Positions 5,626 to 13,157 are shown, numbered from the stretch's first letter. The stretch: 13,311 nt of DNA from Actinomycetes bacterium (GCA_021784375.1 JAJXSV010000043.1:1-13311), one strand, 5' to 3'. Program-made: numbers and translations. Notes: a model not told the origin generated them from the letters alone.

Positions 5626-6558
5626 ATGCGCTACTGGTGGGTGAATCAAAATCAGACGTACCGACACGAGGTGCCGGGCGGTTACCTCTGGTCGCCCATC
5701 ACACGCGCTGACGGCGCGAAGAACCACTTCTACGACACCATGATGCTCACCGAACCCGGAGACGTCGTCTTCTCGTTCTGCGACACGTTTGTCAAGGCTG
5801 TAGGCATCGTGACCCACAGAGCGGAACCTTCGGTGAAGCCCAACTTCGGTGCGGCCGGTGCCAACTGGTCTCAGTTCGGCTGGCTTGTGCAAGTGGAGTT
5901 CCAGGAACTCCCGAACCCCGTGCGTCCGAAATCACACATGCGAGTACTCGCCCCATTGCTTCCGATGAAGTACTCCCCGCTCCTCCCCAACGGAAACGGT
6001 CTCCAGAGCGTCTACCTGACTGAGGTACCTGCGGCCATGGCAAGCGCGCTCGAGAATCTGATCGGCGCACAGTTCAAGCTCGCACGAGACGACGTGCTCA
6101 AGCAAGGGGAGCCGGAGTCGCTGATCGAGGCGGAGATCGCGTCTTTGCAGGGACGCACTGACCTCGACGCGACCGAGAAACGTCAACTCGTGAACGCGCG
6201 TGTGGGGCAAGGCTTATTCAAGAACAACGTGAGACTCAATGAGCATGGGTGCCGTGTGACCGGAGTGCAGCAACTTCACCACTTGCGCGCGAGCCACATC
6301 AAGCCTTGGCGCGACTCGGATGACGCGGAGAAGTTGCACGGATGCAACGGACTTCTGCTTGCGCCGCACGTGGATCACCTGTTCGACCGAGGCTTCATCT
6401 CATTCGAAGATGCCGGTGATTTGGTGATCTCGGAGAAGATGGAACCTGACGTCCTGCGAGCTTGGGCGATCGAGGTGCCCCGAAACGTTGGCCCGTTCAA
6501 TACAGAGCAGCGGCACTTCCTGGCGTATCACCGCGAGCGAGTTCTCCTCACTCAGTAA
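5626..6558 (+). CDS. HNH endonuclease with N-terminal EVE-like domain (putative modification-dependent nuclease)
   Basis: A 310-residue protein in two parts. Residues about 1-145 (opening MRYWWVNQNQTYRHEV, later GNGLQSVYLTEVP) are the EVE/PUA-like module typical of this nuclease family; EVE domains read modified bases. Residues about 205-262 are an HNH_2-type nuclease: C209, SHIKPW with H224, NGLLL with N241, and HVDHLFDRGFISF with D250 and H251. By analogy with McrA-type type IV enzymes it may cut DNA carrying modified bases; no methylase lies nearby. The start is uncertain: homologues I recall begin at this MRYWW, but GGGAG abuts the ATG with no spacing; GTG 5560 or ATG 5569 are in frame without a ribosome site. 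Codon choice looks less GC-rich than the flanking genes, which would fit acquisition by transfer. Confidence 0.85.
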   Translation: MRYWWVNQNQTYRHEVPGGYLWSPITRADGAKNHFYDTMMLTEPGDVVFSFCDTFVKAVGIVTHRAEPSVKPNFGAAGANWSQFGWLVQVEFQELPNPVRPKSHMRVLAPLLPMKYSPLLPNGNGLQSVYLTEVPAAMASALENLIGAQFKLARDDVLKQGEPESLIEAEIASLQGRTDLDATEKRQLVNARVGQGLFKNNVRLNEHGCRVTGVQQLHHLRASHIKPWRDSDDAEKLHGCNGLLLAPHVDHLFDRGFISFEDAGDLVISEKMEPDVLRAWAIEVPRNVGPFNTEQRHFLAYHRERVLLTQ

Positions 6559-6655
6559 GCCGCCGGCAGCAATACACATCCGCTGCGTGACTGGACCTCA
6601 TACCGATGTCAGTGGCGTTCGTCAGAATTGCTTCGACGCATCGGGGTCGCGAATG

Positions 6656-6680
6656 GCCGCCATGAGCTCATGCTCGCGGC
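6656..6680 (+). promoter_or_regulatory. Hairpin with perfect 12-bp palindrome before the ADP-ribosylglycohydrolase
   Basis: CATGAGCTCATG (6661-6672) is a perfect palindrome, nested between GCCGC (6656-6660) and GCGGC (6676-6680). The RNA can also fold as GCCGC, a CAT bulge, GAGC-TCAT-GCTC, then GCGGC. It sits 5 nt before the Shine-Dalgarno of the next gene and about 100 nt after the HNH stop, so it may be an operator, a leader structure or a terminator for the HNH gene. The rest of the gap 6559-6695 shows nothing recognisable. Confidence 0.4.
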
Positions 6681-6695
6681 GTGAAGGGAGAGCAC

Positions 6696-7658
6696 GTGGA
6701 ACTCACGGAACAGCAACGAGATCGGGCACTGGGCGTGTTCGCAGGCACGGCGTGCGGGGATGCATTGGGCGCGCCCTACGAATTCCATGGCACGGTCAAC
6801 TATCCGACGCCGATCACCATGACCGGCGGGGGCGACATGGGCTGGAAGCCGGGTGAGTGGACGGATGACACGTCGATGGCCGTCATCATCGCCCAGGCGT
6901 TAGCGGAGCAGGGGACGCTCACAGCGGACGCCTTGGACGTGATCGCGGTCGGCTTCGAGCAGTGGGAGCGCACGGCACCTGACGCGGGCAACCAGACGCG
7001 TGCGGTGATGGCCGACGTGCGTGCGCACAGGGTGAGCGGCGCCAGCATGACGCGTGCGTCTCGAGTCTTCGCCGAGGGGAACCCGCGTGCTGACGGCAAC
7101 GGTTCGCTCATGCGCACCGCACCCATCGTGCTCGCCTACCTCGATGACGCCGATGCCATGGTGAACGCCGCCCGCGCGGCCTCGGCCCTCACCCACGCAG
7201 CCGCCGACTCCACCGATGCCTGCGTCCTCTGGTGCTACGCGATCCACGTAGCCGTCATGGACGGCACACTCGACGGACTGCGCGCGGGACTCGAATACCT
7301 CGCACCGGAGCGACGCGCGGTCTGGCGCGAACGCATCGACGCGGCCGAGGGGGCCGAGCCGTGGGACTTCCCGAGGAACGGCTGGGTCGTCGAGGCCCTG
7401 CAGGCGGCCTGGGCCTCGATCACCTGCAAGCGCACGCATGAGGGCGTCGACGGGCTGAACACCTTCGCCCGCGGCCTCGATCACGCAGTGCGTTGCGGTG
7501 GCGACACCGACACCGTCTCGGCGATCGCGGGCGGCCTGCTGGGCGGCCTGCACGGTCTCTCCGGGATCCCGACCGCATGGACCGACGTCGTCCACGGTTG
7601 GCCGGGGCTGCGTGCGTCGGACCTCGTCGCGCTGAGCGAGCGCATCATCGGTCGCTGA
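6696..7658 (+). CDS. ADP-ribosylglycohydrolase family protein
   Basis: A 320-residue all-helical ADP-ribosylglycohydrolase (DraG/ARH fold), about the usual family length. The two metal-binding motifs are present: WTDDTSMA (T56, D57, D58) and CGGDTDTVSAIAGGLLG (D270, D272, T273). GTACGDALGAPYEF near residues 17-30 is the family's opening signature. Such enzymes remove ADP-ribose from proteins, nucleic acids or small ADP-ribosylated molecules; the target here is unknown, and no ADP-ribosyltransferase is in the window. The GTG at 6696 is chosen because GGGAG (6686-6690) lies 5 nt upstream; an in-frame GTG at 6681 lies upstream of that ribosome site. It follows the HNH gene on the same strand after 137 nt and may be a separate transcript. 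Confidence 0.92.
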   Translation: MELTEQQRDRALGVFAGTACGDALGAPYEFHGTVNYPTPITMTGGGDMGWKPGEWTDDTSMAVIIAQALAEQGTLTADALDVIAVGFEQWERTAPDAGNQTRAVMADVRAHRVSGASMTRASRVFAEGNPRADGNGSLMRTAPIVLAYLDDADAMVNAARAASALTHAAADSTDACVLWCYAIHVAVMDGTLDGLRAGLEYLAPERRAVWRERIDAAEGAEPWDFPRNGWVVEALQAAWASITCKRTHEGVDGLNTFARGLDHAVRCGGDTDTVSAIAGGLLGGLHGLSGIPTAWTDVVHGWPGLRASDLVALSERIIGR

Positions 7659-7666
7659 ACGAGGCA

Positions 7667-7693
7667 GTGCCCCGAGCACCAGGCCCGGGGCAC
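7667..7693. terminator. Bidirectional terminator hairpin between convergent genes
   Basis: GTGCCCCG (7667-7674) pairs with CGGGGCAC (7686-7693) around an 11-nt loop. It fills the 50-nt gap between the ADP-ribosylglycohydrolase stop and the convergent SDR stop. No T-run is present. Confidence 0.65.
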
Positions 7694-7708
7694 CGTCGTT
7701 CGCGGTGG

Positions 7709-8506
7709 TTACTTCACGAGGTCCCACACATTGTCACCGCGCAGGACCGCGTCGGAGCCACCGTCGATGTAGATGGTCTGGCCCGTGACGTGCGTGTTCT
7801 CCTTGCTCGCCAACCAGATGAGCAGCGGTGCGACCTCCTGCGCCTTCATGTAGTAGTGCAGCGGCATGGGCACGACCTGGTCGAGGTAGGCGCGCGCTTC
7901 CGCCGACGCGATCATGTCGGCCACCATTGGCGTCTTGACGATGCCGGGGCCGATGGCGTTGAGCGGGATGCCCGCGCCGGCCCATTGCTCCTTGATGCAC
8001 TCGCGCCGGACCCAGCGGCTGATGGCGCGCTTGGTGGAGCCATAGATGAGGTTCTCCAGGCCGCCGCCCTGGTCGACCAAGTGCTGCGCGCGGGCCAGAG
8101 CCCAGGCCTCGTTGTCATGGACGCACATGTTCTCGACGAGTTCCCGGTCGTTGTCCTGCAGGGACGCCATCGAGCTGATGACGACCGCGCGCGCCGTCTT
8201 CGACTTGGCGAGCGTGGGCTGGATGGCGTTGAGGAACTCCGTCATGCCGAAGTAGTTGACGGACACCGTCTTGGCGATGGGTAGGGCGAGACCGGCGCAG
8301 CAGATGACCGCGTCGACCCTGCCCCTCGCGGCCTTGACCGCAGCCGCGACGGCATCGAGTCGGCCCTGTGGTGTGCTGAGGTCTGCGATGACGTCGGCCT
8401 TCTTGAGGTCGACCCCGATGACGTTGGCGCCACTCTTCTGCAGCATCTTGGTGGTGGCGAGGCCGATGCCCGAGCCGGCACCGGTGATGACATATGTGCG
8501 AGCCAT
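7709..8506 (-). CDS. Short-chain dehydrogenase/reductase, 3-alpha-hydroxysteroid dehydrogenase-like
   Basis: A 265-residue classical SDR. The NAD(P)-binding motif GAGSGIG is at residues 9-15, the CCAG variant of NNAG at 69-72, the catalytic Ser in ISSMAS (111-112) and YGSTK with Y155 and K159. The VDLKKADVIADLST segment after the second strand and a long insert between Ser and Tyr resemble 3-alpha-hydroxysteroid dehydrogenase/carbonyl reductase members. D33 after the second strand suggests NAD rather than NADP. The substrate cannot be assigned. The start at 8506 has GGAGG 5 nt upstream; the five extra in-frame codons to 8521 run through that site and are rejected. It is probably monocistronic: 126 nt separate it from the upstream gene, a gap in which nothing was recognised. 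Confidence 0.9.
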   Translation of the reverse strand: MARTYVITGAGSGIGLATTKMLQKSGANVIGVDLKKADVIADLSTPQGRLDAVAAAVKAARGRVDAVICCAGLALPIAKTVSVNYFGMTEFLNAIQPTLAKSKTARAVVISSMASLQDNDRELVENMCVHDNEAWALARAQHLVDQGGGLENLIYGSTKRAISRWVRRECIKEQWAGAGIPLNAIGPGIVKTPMVADMIASAEARAYLDQVVPMPLHYYMKAQEVAPLLIWLASKENTHVTGQTIYIDGGSDAVLRGDNVWDLVK

Positions 8507-8632
8507 GGACCCTCCGATCACATGCGCCGGCTGCGCGCCGACTCACTCACGCTATGGCGGCAATCGTGGCAACGGATGGGGCTAAGGGCGGTGGAGAGGG
8601 CGCTGCAACACGGCCGTTCGTTCGTGGGCGGG

Positions 8633-9721
8633 CTAGCGGAGGACGACGACGTCGGCGCGGGTGATCGTGTAGCGGACGTCGGCGTCGAGTTCGGCGCCGA
8701 TCGCCGGCGGGGTAACCGATGCCGGCAGCCAGAGCATCGACACATGCTGGTGTGGCGGCTCGACGAACCACAGTGGTCGGCGGTTCCACGAGAAGGGCGA
8801 CCGGGCCCGGCCGAACGCGTCGAGTACACCGATCGCCAGGCTGATGACGCGCTGGCGCATGCTCGTTGCCGGTGACGGCGCGGAGAGGGCGATGCCATGC
8901 GAGGTCCCGCCGGCGACCACCAGCACGTAGCCGTCTCGGCGGGTCTTGCGCCGCTGGTAGCCGATGGATGTCCCCTTCTGCACGCGGTTGGCCGCGAGCA
9001 CGGTGCCGTGCGGGTGCAGTGCGCCGCGCAGGCCCAGCCAGAGTGCCGTCCCCACCCGCAGGCTCACGCGCAGATTCGGCTTGTGACGCCGCAGGATCTC
9101 CACGCTGGCAGCGTCCAGGTGGCTCACCAGCAGGTGCACGTTGTCGTCGCCGATGTCGTCGACCAGTTGCAGGATCTCGTCGTACTCCGCGGCCGAGGGC
9201 CTCAGCGGGAGGTGCACGGTCAGGCCGAGCAGTCGCAGTCGCCCCTCGCTCTGGGCCTGGCCCGCCCAGTCCCACGCTTCGCGCAAGGCGGAGCCACTGA
9301 GGCCGAAACGGTGCATCGACGTGCCCGCTTCGATGATGACCCGTGCGTCGGGTTGGGTGTCGAGGACGAAGTCCAAGCCCTCGGGCGAGGCGACCGTGCG
9401 GATGAGCCGTCCGTCGAGCCCGGCATCGATGTGCTGGCACCAGGCCGCGGACGCCACCTCGTCGCGCGGGTCGATGGGTTCGAGTACCACCACGTCGCCG
9501 GCGAATGCGTCGACGATCGATGCCACCTCGTGGATGGACCCGACGGCGATGGCGTGCACCCCCAGGCGCGCGGCTTCGCGGGCGAGCAGTTCCTGGCCCA
9601 GGCCGTAGCCGTTGCCCTTGATGACGGGGATGAGGGCCGCGTCGGCCGCGTACACGCGATCCCGGAAGGCGTCGCAGTGGCCGCGCCAGGCGGCGGCGTC
9701 AACAGAGATCCCGAACGTCAC
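8633..9721 (-). CDS. Alanine-racemase-like PLP-barrel protein without the catalytic Tyr motif
   Basis: A 362-residue fold-III PLP protein. K35 in VIKGNGYG is the expected Schiff-base lysine; R138 in MHRFGL, H170 in LTVHLPL and R223 in LRVGTALWLG match cofactor-binding positions of alanine racemase. In the C-terminal domain, where alanine racemases carry the GYxDG motif with the catalytic tyrosine, this protein has AGGTSHG (270-276). Ordinary racemase chemistry is therefore doubtful. Actinobacteria often carry such a gene near a FemAB-type gene (recalled, not checked), which fits the FemAB gene at 10941-12170 and suggests a role in peptidoglycan precursor chemistry. The GTG start has no Shine-Dalgarno but TAGCGT lies 6 nt upstream, suggesting a leaderless mRNA; a stop lies in frame just upstream. 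Confidence 0.85.
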   Translation of the reverse strand: MTFGISVDAAAWRGHCDAFRDRVYAADAALIPVIKGNGYGLGQELLAREAARLGVHAIAVGSIHEVASIVDAFAGDVVVLEPIDPRDEVASAAWCQHIDAGLDGRLIRTVASPEGLDFVLDTQPDARVIIEAGTSMHRFGLSGSALREAWDWAGQAQSEGRLRLLGLTVHLPLRPSAAEYDEILQLVDDIGDDNVHLLVSHLDAASVEILRRHKPNLRVSLRVGTALWLGLRGALHPHGTVLAANRVQKGTSIGYQRRKTRRDGYVLVVAGGTSHGIALSAPSPATSMRQRVISLAIGVLDAFGRARSPFSWNRRPLWFVEPPHQHVSMLWLPASVTPPAIGAELDADVRYTITRADVVVLR

Positions 9722-9727
9722 GGGCCA

Positions 9728-9733
9728 ACGCTA
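9728..9733 (-). promoter_or_regulatory. Possible -10 box of a leaderless transcript (racemase-like gene)
   Basis: TAGCGT on the minus strand lies 6 nt before the GTG at 9721, the spacing expected when transcription starts at the start codon. No good -35 is seen 16-18 nt upstream. Confidence 0.35.
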
Positions 9734-9811
9734 CTTGGGCCCATGGTGCCGCTTGTTCGCCACATCGACGTCGAGCGCTGGTCTGGTGGACATCCTGAGG
9801 TGGCTCCGCGG

Positions 9812-10747
9812 TCAGCCGCGGAAGTAGTGGCCGGATTCGAGGTCGGCGAGCAGGCCCGGCTGCGTCGGGTTCCAGCCCGTGAGCTCGCGCGTGCGGGCAC
9901 TCGACACCGGGCTGTCCAGCCCGATCAGGCCAGCCAGGAAGGTGAAGTGCCCGCCAGCATCATCGGGTGCCACGGAGACGAGCGGGATGTCGAGTTGCCT
10001 GGCGATGACGGCGGCGACATCGCCGATGCGCACACCCTCCTCGGCGACGGCATGCAGCGTGGATCCGGCGGGCGCATGCTCGAGGGCGAGGCGGAAGAGC
10101 TTGGCCGCATCGAGTCGATGGGTCGCGGGCCAACGGTTGCTTCCGTCGCCCAGGTAGCCGGAGACGCCGGCGGCCCGTGCGATTCCGACGATCGACGCCA
10201 TGAACCCTTGGTCGCCCGGACCGTGGCAGGTGGGTGCCAGGCGCACGACCGCTGAGCGGATGCCCCGGTCCGCGAGGGACAGTGTGAACTCGGCGTTGGC
10301 CCGACGTGCTTCAGGTCCGGCCTGCGCGGGTGTCGGGTTGGGGTTCACCGTGTGGCCGTCCAGCTCGGTCGGGATGGCGCCGGCCGTGTTCGCCGTCAGG
10401 CCCACGACACCGGATGCGATGACCAGCGGCGAGCCGGAGCCGGAGAGCGCGTCACCGAAGGCCTCGATGGCGCGACGATCCGACTGCGCCGCCTCGACGA
10501 AACCACCGGAGAACGCGATGTCATGACGGAAGGCGAGGTGGATGACGCCATCGGCGGCGGCGGCCGCAGCCCGGAGCACGTCCACGTCGTCGATGCTCCC
10601 GCGCACGACCTGCGCACCCATGACCCGCAGCGCGGCGGCCGCGTCATCCGAGCGTGCGAGGCCGACCACGTCGTGGCCGGCGTTGATGAGATCGGGGACG
10701 ACGGCAGTTCCTATCCAGCCCGACGCCCCGGTGACGAAGATCTTCAT
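9812..10747 (-). CDS. Atypical NAD-dependent epimerase/dehydratase-family SDR
   Basis: A 311-residue extended/atypical SDR. The Rossmann motif is VTGASGWIG (5-13), followed by LARSDDAA, where the residues after the second strand suggest NADP binding, and DGVIHLAF for the fourth strand. The usual catalytic YxxxK is not visible at the expected place (PEARRANAEFTLSL), a pattern known in relatives often annotated as epimerase or 3-beta-hydroxysteroid dehydrogenase-like, so it may bind a nucleotide without classical SDR catalysis. The start at 10747 is chosen because GGGGGA lies a few nt upstream and the fold begins there; an ATG at 10759 is in frame without a ribosome site. It is followed by a 90-nt gap and the racemase-like gene on the same strand. 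The substrate is unknown. Confidence 0.88.
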   Translation of the reverse strand: MKIFVTGASGWIGTAVVPDLINAGHDVVGLARSDDAAAALRVMGAQVVRGSIDDVDVLRAAAAAADGVIHLAFRHDIAFSGGFVEAAQSDRRAIEAFGDALSGSGSPLVIASGVVGLTANTAGAIPTELDGHTVNPNPTPAQAGPEARRANAEFTLSLADRGIRSAVVRLAPTCHGPGDQGFMASIVGIARAAGVSGYLGDGSNRWPATHRLDAAKLFRLALEHAPAGSTLHAVAEEGVRIGDVAAVIARQLDIPLVSVAPDDAGGHFTFLAGLIGLDSPVSSARTRELTGWNPTQPGLLADLESGHYFRG

Positions 10748-10844
10748 GCGGTCCCCCATTGATTGTCGCTGCTTAGCGTGGCACGCGGGCGCACCGTCCG
10801 CTTGAACGCCACGTCAACGCCGCGCAAGCCCGCCTGCACCCCTC

Positions 10845-10889
10845 GGTTGTTCACGCGCCGCCCGGAAAGCGGGTGGTTTGTGAACAACC
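10845..10889. terminator. Large two-tier hairpin between the FemAB and epimerase genes
   Basis: GGTTGTTCAC (10845-10854) and GTGAACAACC (10880-10889) form a perfect 10-bp stem. Inside, after a 3-by-3 internal loop, CCGCCCG and CGGGTGG pair over 7 bp (one G-T) around GAAAG. It lies about 50 nt past the FemAB stop and about 100 nt before the epimerase start. It may terminate the xth-femAB transcript or bind a regulator. No T-run follows on either strand. Nothing else is recognisable in 10748-10940. Confidence 0.5.
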
Positions 10890-10940
10890 CGAAAAGGGAG
10901 GGGCCAGTGTCGGACGGAGTGTCGGGCGGGCGCGAGGGGG

Positions 10941-12170
10941 CTACTTGCGCTTCAGGTACAGGTCGAAGACGCGGGCCAGCATGGGCTGCACCGCGAAGTC
11001 GAACTCGCCGAGCAATTCCACGGCTTCCCCGCCCGTGCCGAGCTTGAAGCGGATGAGCCCGAACAGCGGGTCTTCCTCGTCGAGCGTGTCGCTGATGCCG
11101 CGCAGGTCGTAGGTGTGTGCGCCCTCGGCGAGGGCGTCGAGCAACATGCGCCATTGCATGGCGTTGGACGGTCGCGCGTCGCGGTCGGCCGTCGTCGAGG
11201 CACCGTAGGAGTACCAGGCATGTGCGCCCACGCGCACGTAGATCGCCGCAGCGCCGGGCCTGGTCGAGTCGGGCACGTGGGCGATGTACAGCCGCAGGTG
11301 ATCACCGAGGGCGTCCCACATGCGCTGGAAGTACGAGAGCGGACGCGGGGTGAAGTGGTCGCGGCGCGCGGTCTCCACGTAGACCTCGTGGAAGGCAGCA
11401 AGGTCGTCGCGCGTGCCGATCCGCACGGTGACGCCGGCCTTCTCCGCCTTCTTCACATTGCGCCGCCACAACTGGTTCATGTTCGCGAGCAGCGACTCCT
11501 CGCTCTGGCCGCGCAAGTCCACCTGGAACACGTAGCGGGGCTGCACGTCGCCGAAACCGGTGGCTGCGCCGCGTTGCTGCCAACCGGTGGCGAGCAGCCA
11601 GTCCCGGATGCCGAGCGCATGCTCGTTGACGTGTGTGGGTGTGACATGGCGCAGACGCACCCCGGGCCCGACCGCTGCCTTGAGCGTGCTGTTGTCCCAG
11701 GTGCGTGCCACGACGGTGACGCCGATCTTCAAGGAGAACGCACCCCCGTCGCGGACATGCGCGATGAGGGGGACGAGCCAGTCGTCAACCGGGCGGCCGG
11801 ACAGCCAGTCCACGTCCGGGCCCTCCGGCAGGTAGGCGAGCGCCTTCTTCAGTTTGGGGATCCAGCGATACAGGACGAGGCCCGCGCCGACAAGCGTGTC
11901 GCCATCGAACCAACCCAGCGACTCGTGCGTCCACTCGCGCTTGACCTCGGCCCAGCTGGGGAGTTGCAGGAAGGAGCAGGTGCGGGTGGCCGCCCACTGC
12001 TCGTGCAGTTCGCGGCTGATGGGGCGGACGGTGAGGGACGGTGTGGGACGCGCCTCCTTGGGCACGGGGCGGGGCTTCGGGGACTTGGGCGGCCTGGCGG
12101 ACTTGGCAACCAAGGGGGTCGGCGGGTCGGTCGGCACGGCAGCGCTGCGCTTGGCGGTCTGTTCGCTCAT
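10941..12170 (-). CDS. FemAB-family peptidoglycan bridge aminoacyltransferase
   Basis: A 409-residue protein. Residues 1-45 are a Pro/Lys/Arg-rich, probably disordered tail. The rest is the double GNAT-like fold of FemX/FemAB enzymes, with SFLQLPSWAEVKREW near the first domain, LLANMNQLWRRNVKKAEKAGV in the middle and NAMQWRMLLDALAEGAHTYDLRG in the second domain, all typical of the family. These enzymes move an amino acid from aminoacyl-tRNA to lipid II to build the interpeptide bridge, working at the inner face of the membrane. Which amino acid is added cannot be told. The ATG overlaps the stop of the exonuclease III gene (ATGA), indicating translational coupling. The racemase-like gene further downstream on the same strand may belong to the same pathway. 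Confidence 0.92.
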   Translation of the reverse strand: MSEQTAKRSAAVPTDPPTPLVAKSARPPKSPKPRPVPKEARPTPSLTVRPISRELHEQWAATRTCSFLQLPSWAEVKREWTHESLGWFDGDTLVGAGLVLYRWIPKLKKALAYLPEGPDVDWLSGRPVDDWLVPLIAHVRDGGAFSLKIGVTVVARTWDNSTLKAAVGPGVRLRHVTPTHVNEHALGIRDWLLATGWQQRGAATGFGDVQPRYVFQVDLRGQSEESLLANMNQLWRRNVKKAEKAGVTVRIGTRDDLAAFHEVYVETARRDHFTPRPLSYFQRMWDALGDHLRLYIAHVPDSTRPGAAAIYVRVGAHAWYSYGASTTADRDARPSNAMQWRMLLDALAEGAHTYDLRGISDTLDEEDPLFGLIRFKLGTGGEAVELLGEFDFAVQPMLARVFDLYLKRK

Positions 12171-12937
12171 GCGAGGTCCACCACCACGGGTGCGTGGTCG
12201 CTGGCGCCCTTGCCCTTGCGCTCCTCGCGGTCGATCCAGGCATCCTGCACACGCTCGTGGAACGCGCGGTTGGCCATGATGAGGTCGATGCGCATGCCCA
12301 TGCCCTTCTGGAAGGCGAGCTGGCGGTAGTCCCAGTAGGTGTACGGCTTGCCCTTGAGCGAGCGGGGCTGGACCTCGCGCAGGCCGACCTCGGTGAGCGC
12401 AGTCAGCGTCGCACGCTCCTCGGGGGTGACGTGCGTGGAGCCGACGAAGACGGCCGGGTCCCACACGTCGTCGTCCGTCGGTGCGATGTTGAAGTCGCCG
12501 ATGACGGCGTAGGGCATGGTGGTGGCCTCCGCAGCAACCGTCTCCTTGAGGCGGCCGAGCCACTGCAGCTTGTAGGTGAAGTGGTCGTGCTCGAGTTCGC
12601 GGCCGTTGGGAACGTAGACGCTCCAGACGCGGACGCCGCCGATGGTGCCGCCGATCGCGCGTGGCTCGATGCTGCCCTCATACTCCGGCTGTCCCGCCAG
12701 GTTGCGCACTACGTCCGTCATGGGCGACCTGGAGAGCAGCGCGACGCCGTTCCAGCGACCATCACCGAGGGCCTCCACGTGGTAGCCGAGGGCCTCCACG
12801 GGACCGCGGGGGAAGGCGTCGGACGTGCACTTGAGTTCCTGCAGCGCGAGGACATCGGGCTGATGAGCCTCCAGCCATGCGGCCACCCGATCTATCCGGG
12901 CGCCGATGGAGTTGACGTTCCACGTCACGATCCGCAC
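12167..12937 (-). CDS. xth: Exodeoxyribonuclease III / AP endonuclease
   Basis: A 256-residue member of the exonuclease III family (EEP superfamily), near the usual length. All key residues are visible: N8 in WNVNSIG, E34 in LQELKC, Y108 in SVYVPNG, D148 and N150 in GDFNIAP, and D247-H248 in the closing SDHAPVV. It should cut at abasic sites and degrade 3' ends of duplex DNA in base-excision repair, with Mg2+. The start is the GTG at 12937: the first strand begins there, there is no Shine-Dalgarno, and TACTGT lies 6 nt upstream, which suggests a leaderless mRNA. The in-frame 61-residue upstream extension is Arg-rich and unlike the family. It is the first gene of a two-gene unit with the FemAB gene. 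Confidence 0.93.
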   Translation of the reverse strand: MRIVTWNVNSIGARIDRVAAWLEAHQPDVLALQELKCTSDAFPRGPVEALGYHVEALGDGRWNGVALLSRSPMTDVVRNLAGQPEYEGSIEPRAIGGTIGGVRVWSVYVPNGRELEHDHFTYKLQWLGRLKETVAAEATTMPYAVIGDFNIAPTDDDVWDPAVFVGSTHVTPEERATLTALTEVGLREVQPRSLKGKPYTYWDYRQLAFQKGMGMRIDLIMANRAFHERVQDAWIDREERKGKGASDHAPVVVDLA

Positions 12938-12943
12938 GGGGAA

Positions 12944-12949
12944 ACAGTA
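12944..12949 (-). promoter_or_regulatory. Possible -10 box of a leaderless transcript (xth)
   Basis: TACTGT on the minus strand fits TAnnnT and ends 6 nt before the xth GTG. No clear -35 is seen. The spacing is the same as at the XRE regulator and the racemase-like gene. Confidence 0.45.
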
Positions 12950-13157
12950 GGCGACGGGCAGGGGACGGGCTTCCGCGCTTACGCCGTCCATACGGCGACC
13001 ACGGGCCCTGCCACGCCGTTGCGACACGGCTTCGGCTGACCGGGGCCCGCTCTGTGCACGGGACACGCCGTGGAATCCTGCCTTGACCCACCGAGACCCG
13101 ATTCGTGACCGGGCACGCACCAGGGGGCGTGGGAAGTGCCTGTGAGGCCCGCTCGCA

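Noticed and set aside
8897..10255. Long plus-strand ORF (452 codons) opposite the racemase-like and epimerase genes
   Set aside because: It spans two recognisable minus-strand genes and the gap between them and shows no domain signature.
10845..10889. parS-like partition site
   Set aside because: The arms resemble TGTTTCAC/GTGAAACA, but they differ in sequence and are separated by 25 nt instead of being contiguous.
11115..12329. Long plus-strand ORF opposite the FemAB gene
   Set aside because: Antisense shadow; no recognisable motif, while the minus strand encodes a clear FemAB protein.
12171..12563. In-frame N-terminal extension of the FemAB protein
   Set aside because: It lies wholly within the xth gene in another frame; the ATGA overlap gives a natural start at 12170.
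12938..13120. 61-residue extension of exonuclease III
   Set aside because: Arg-rich and not part of the family; the beta-sheet and catalytic Asn begin just after 12937.
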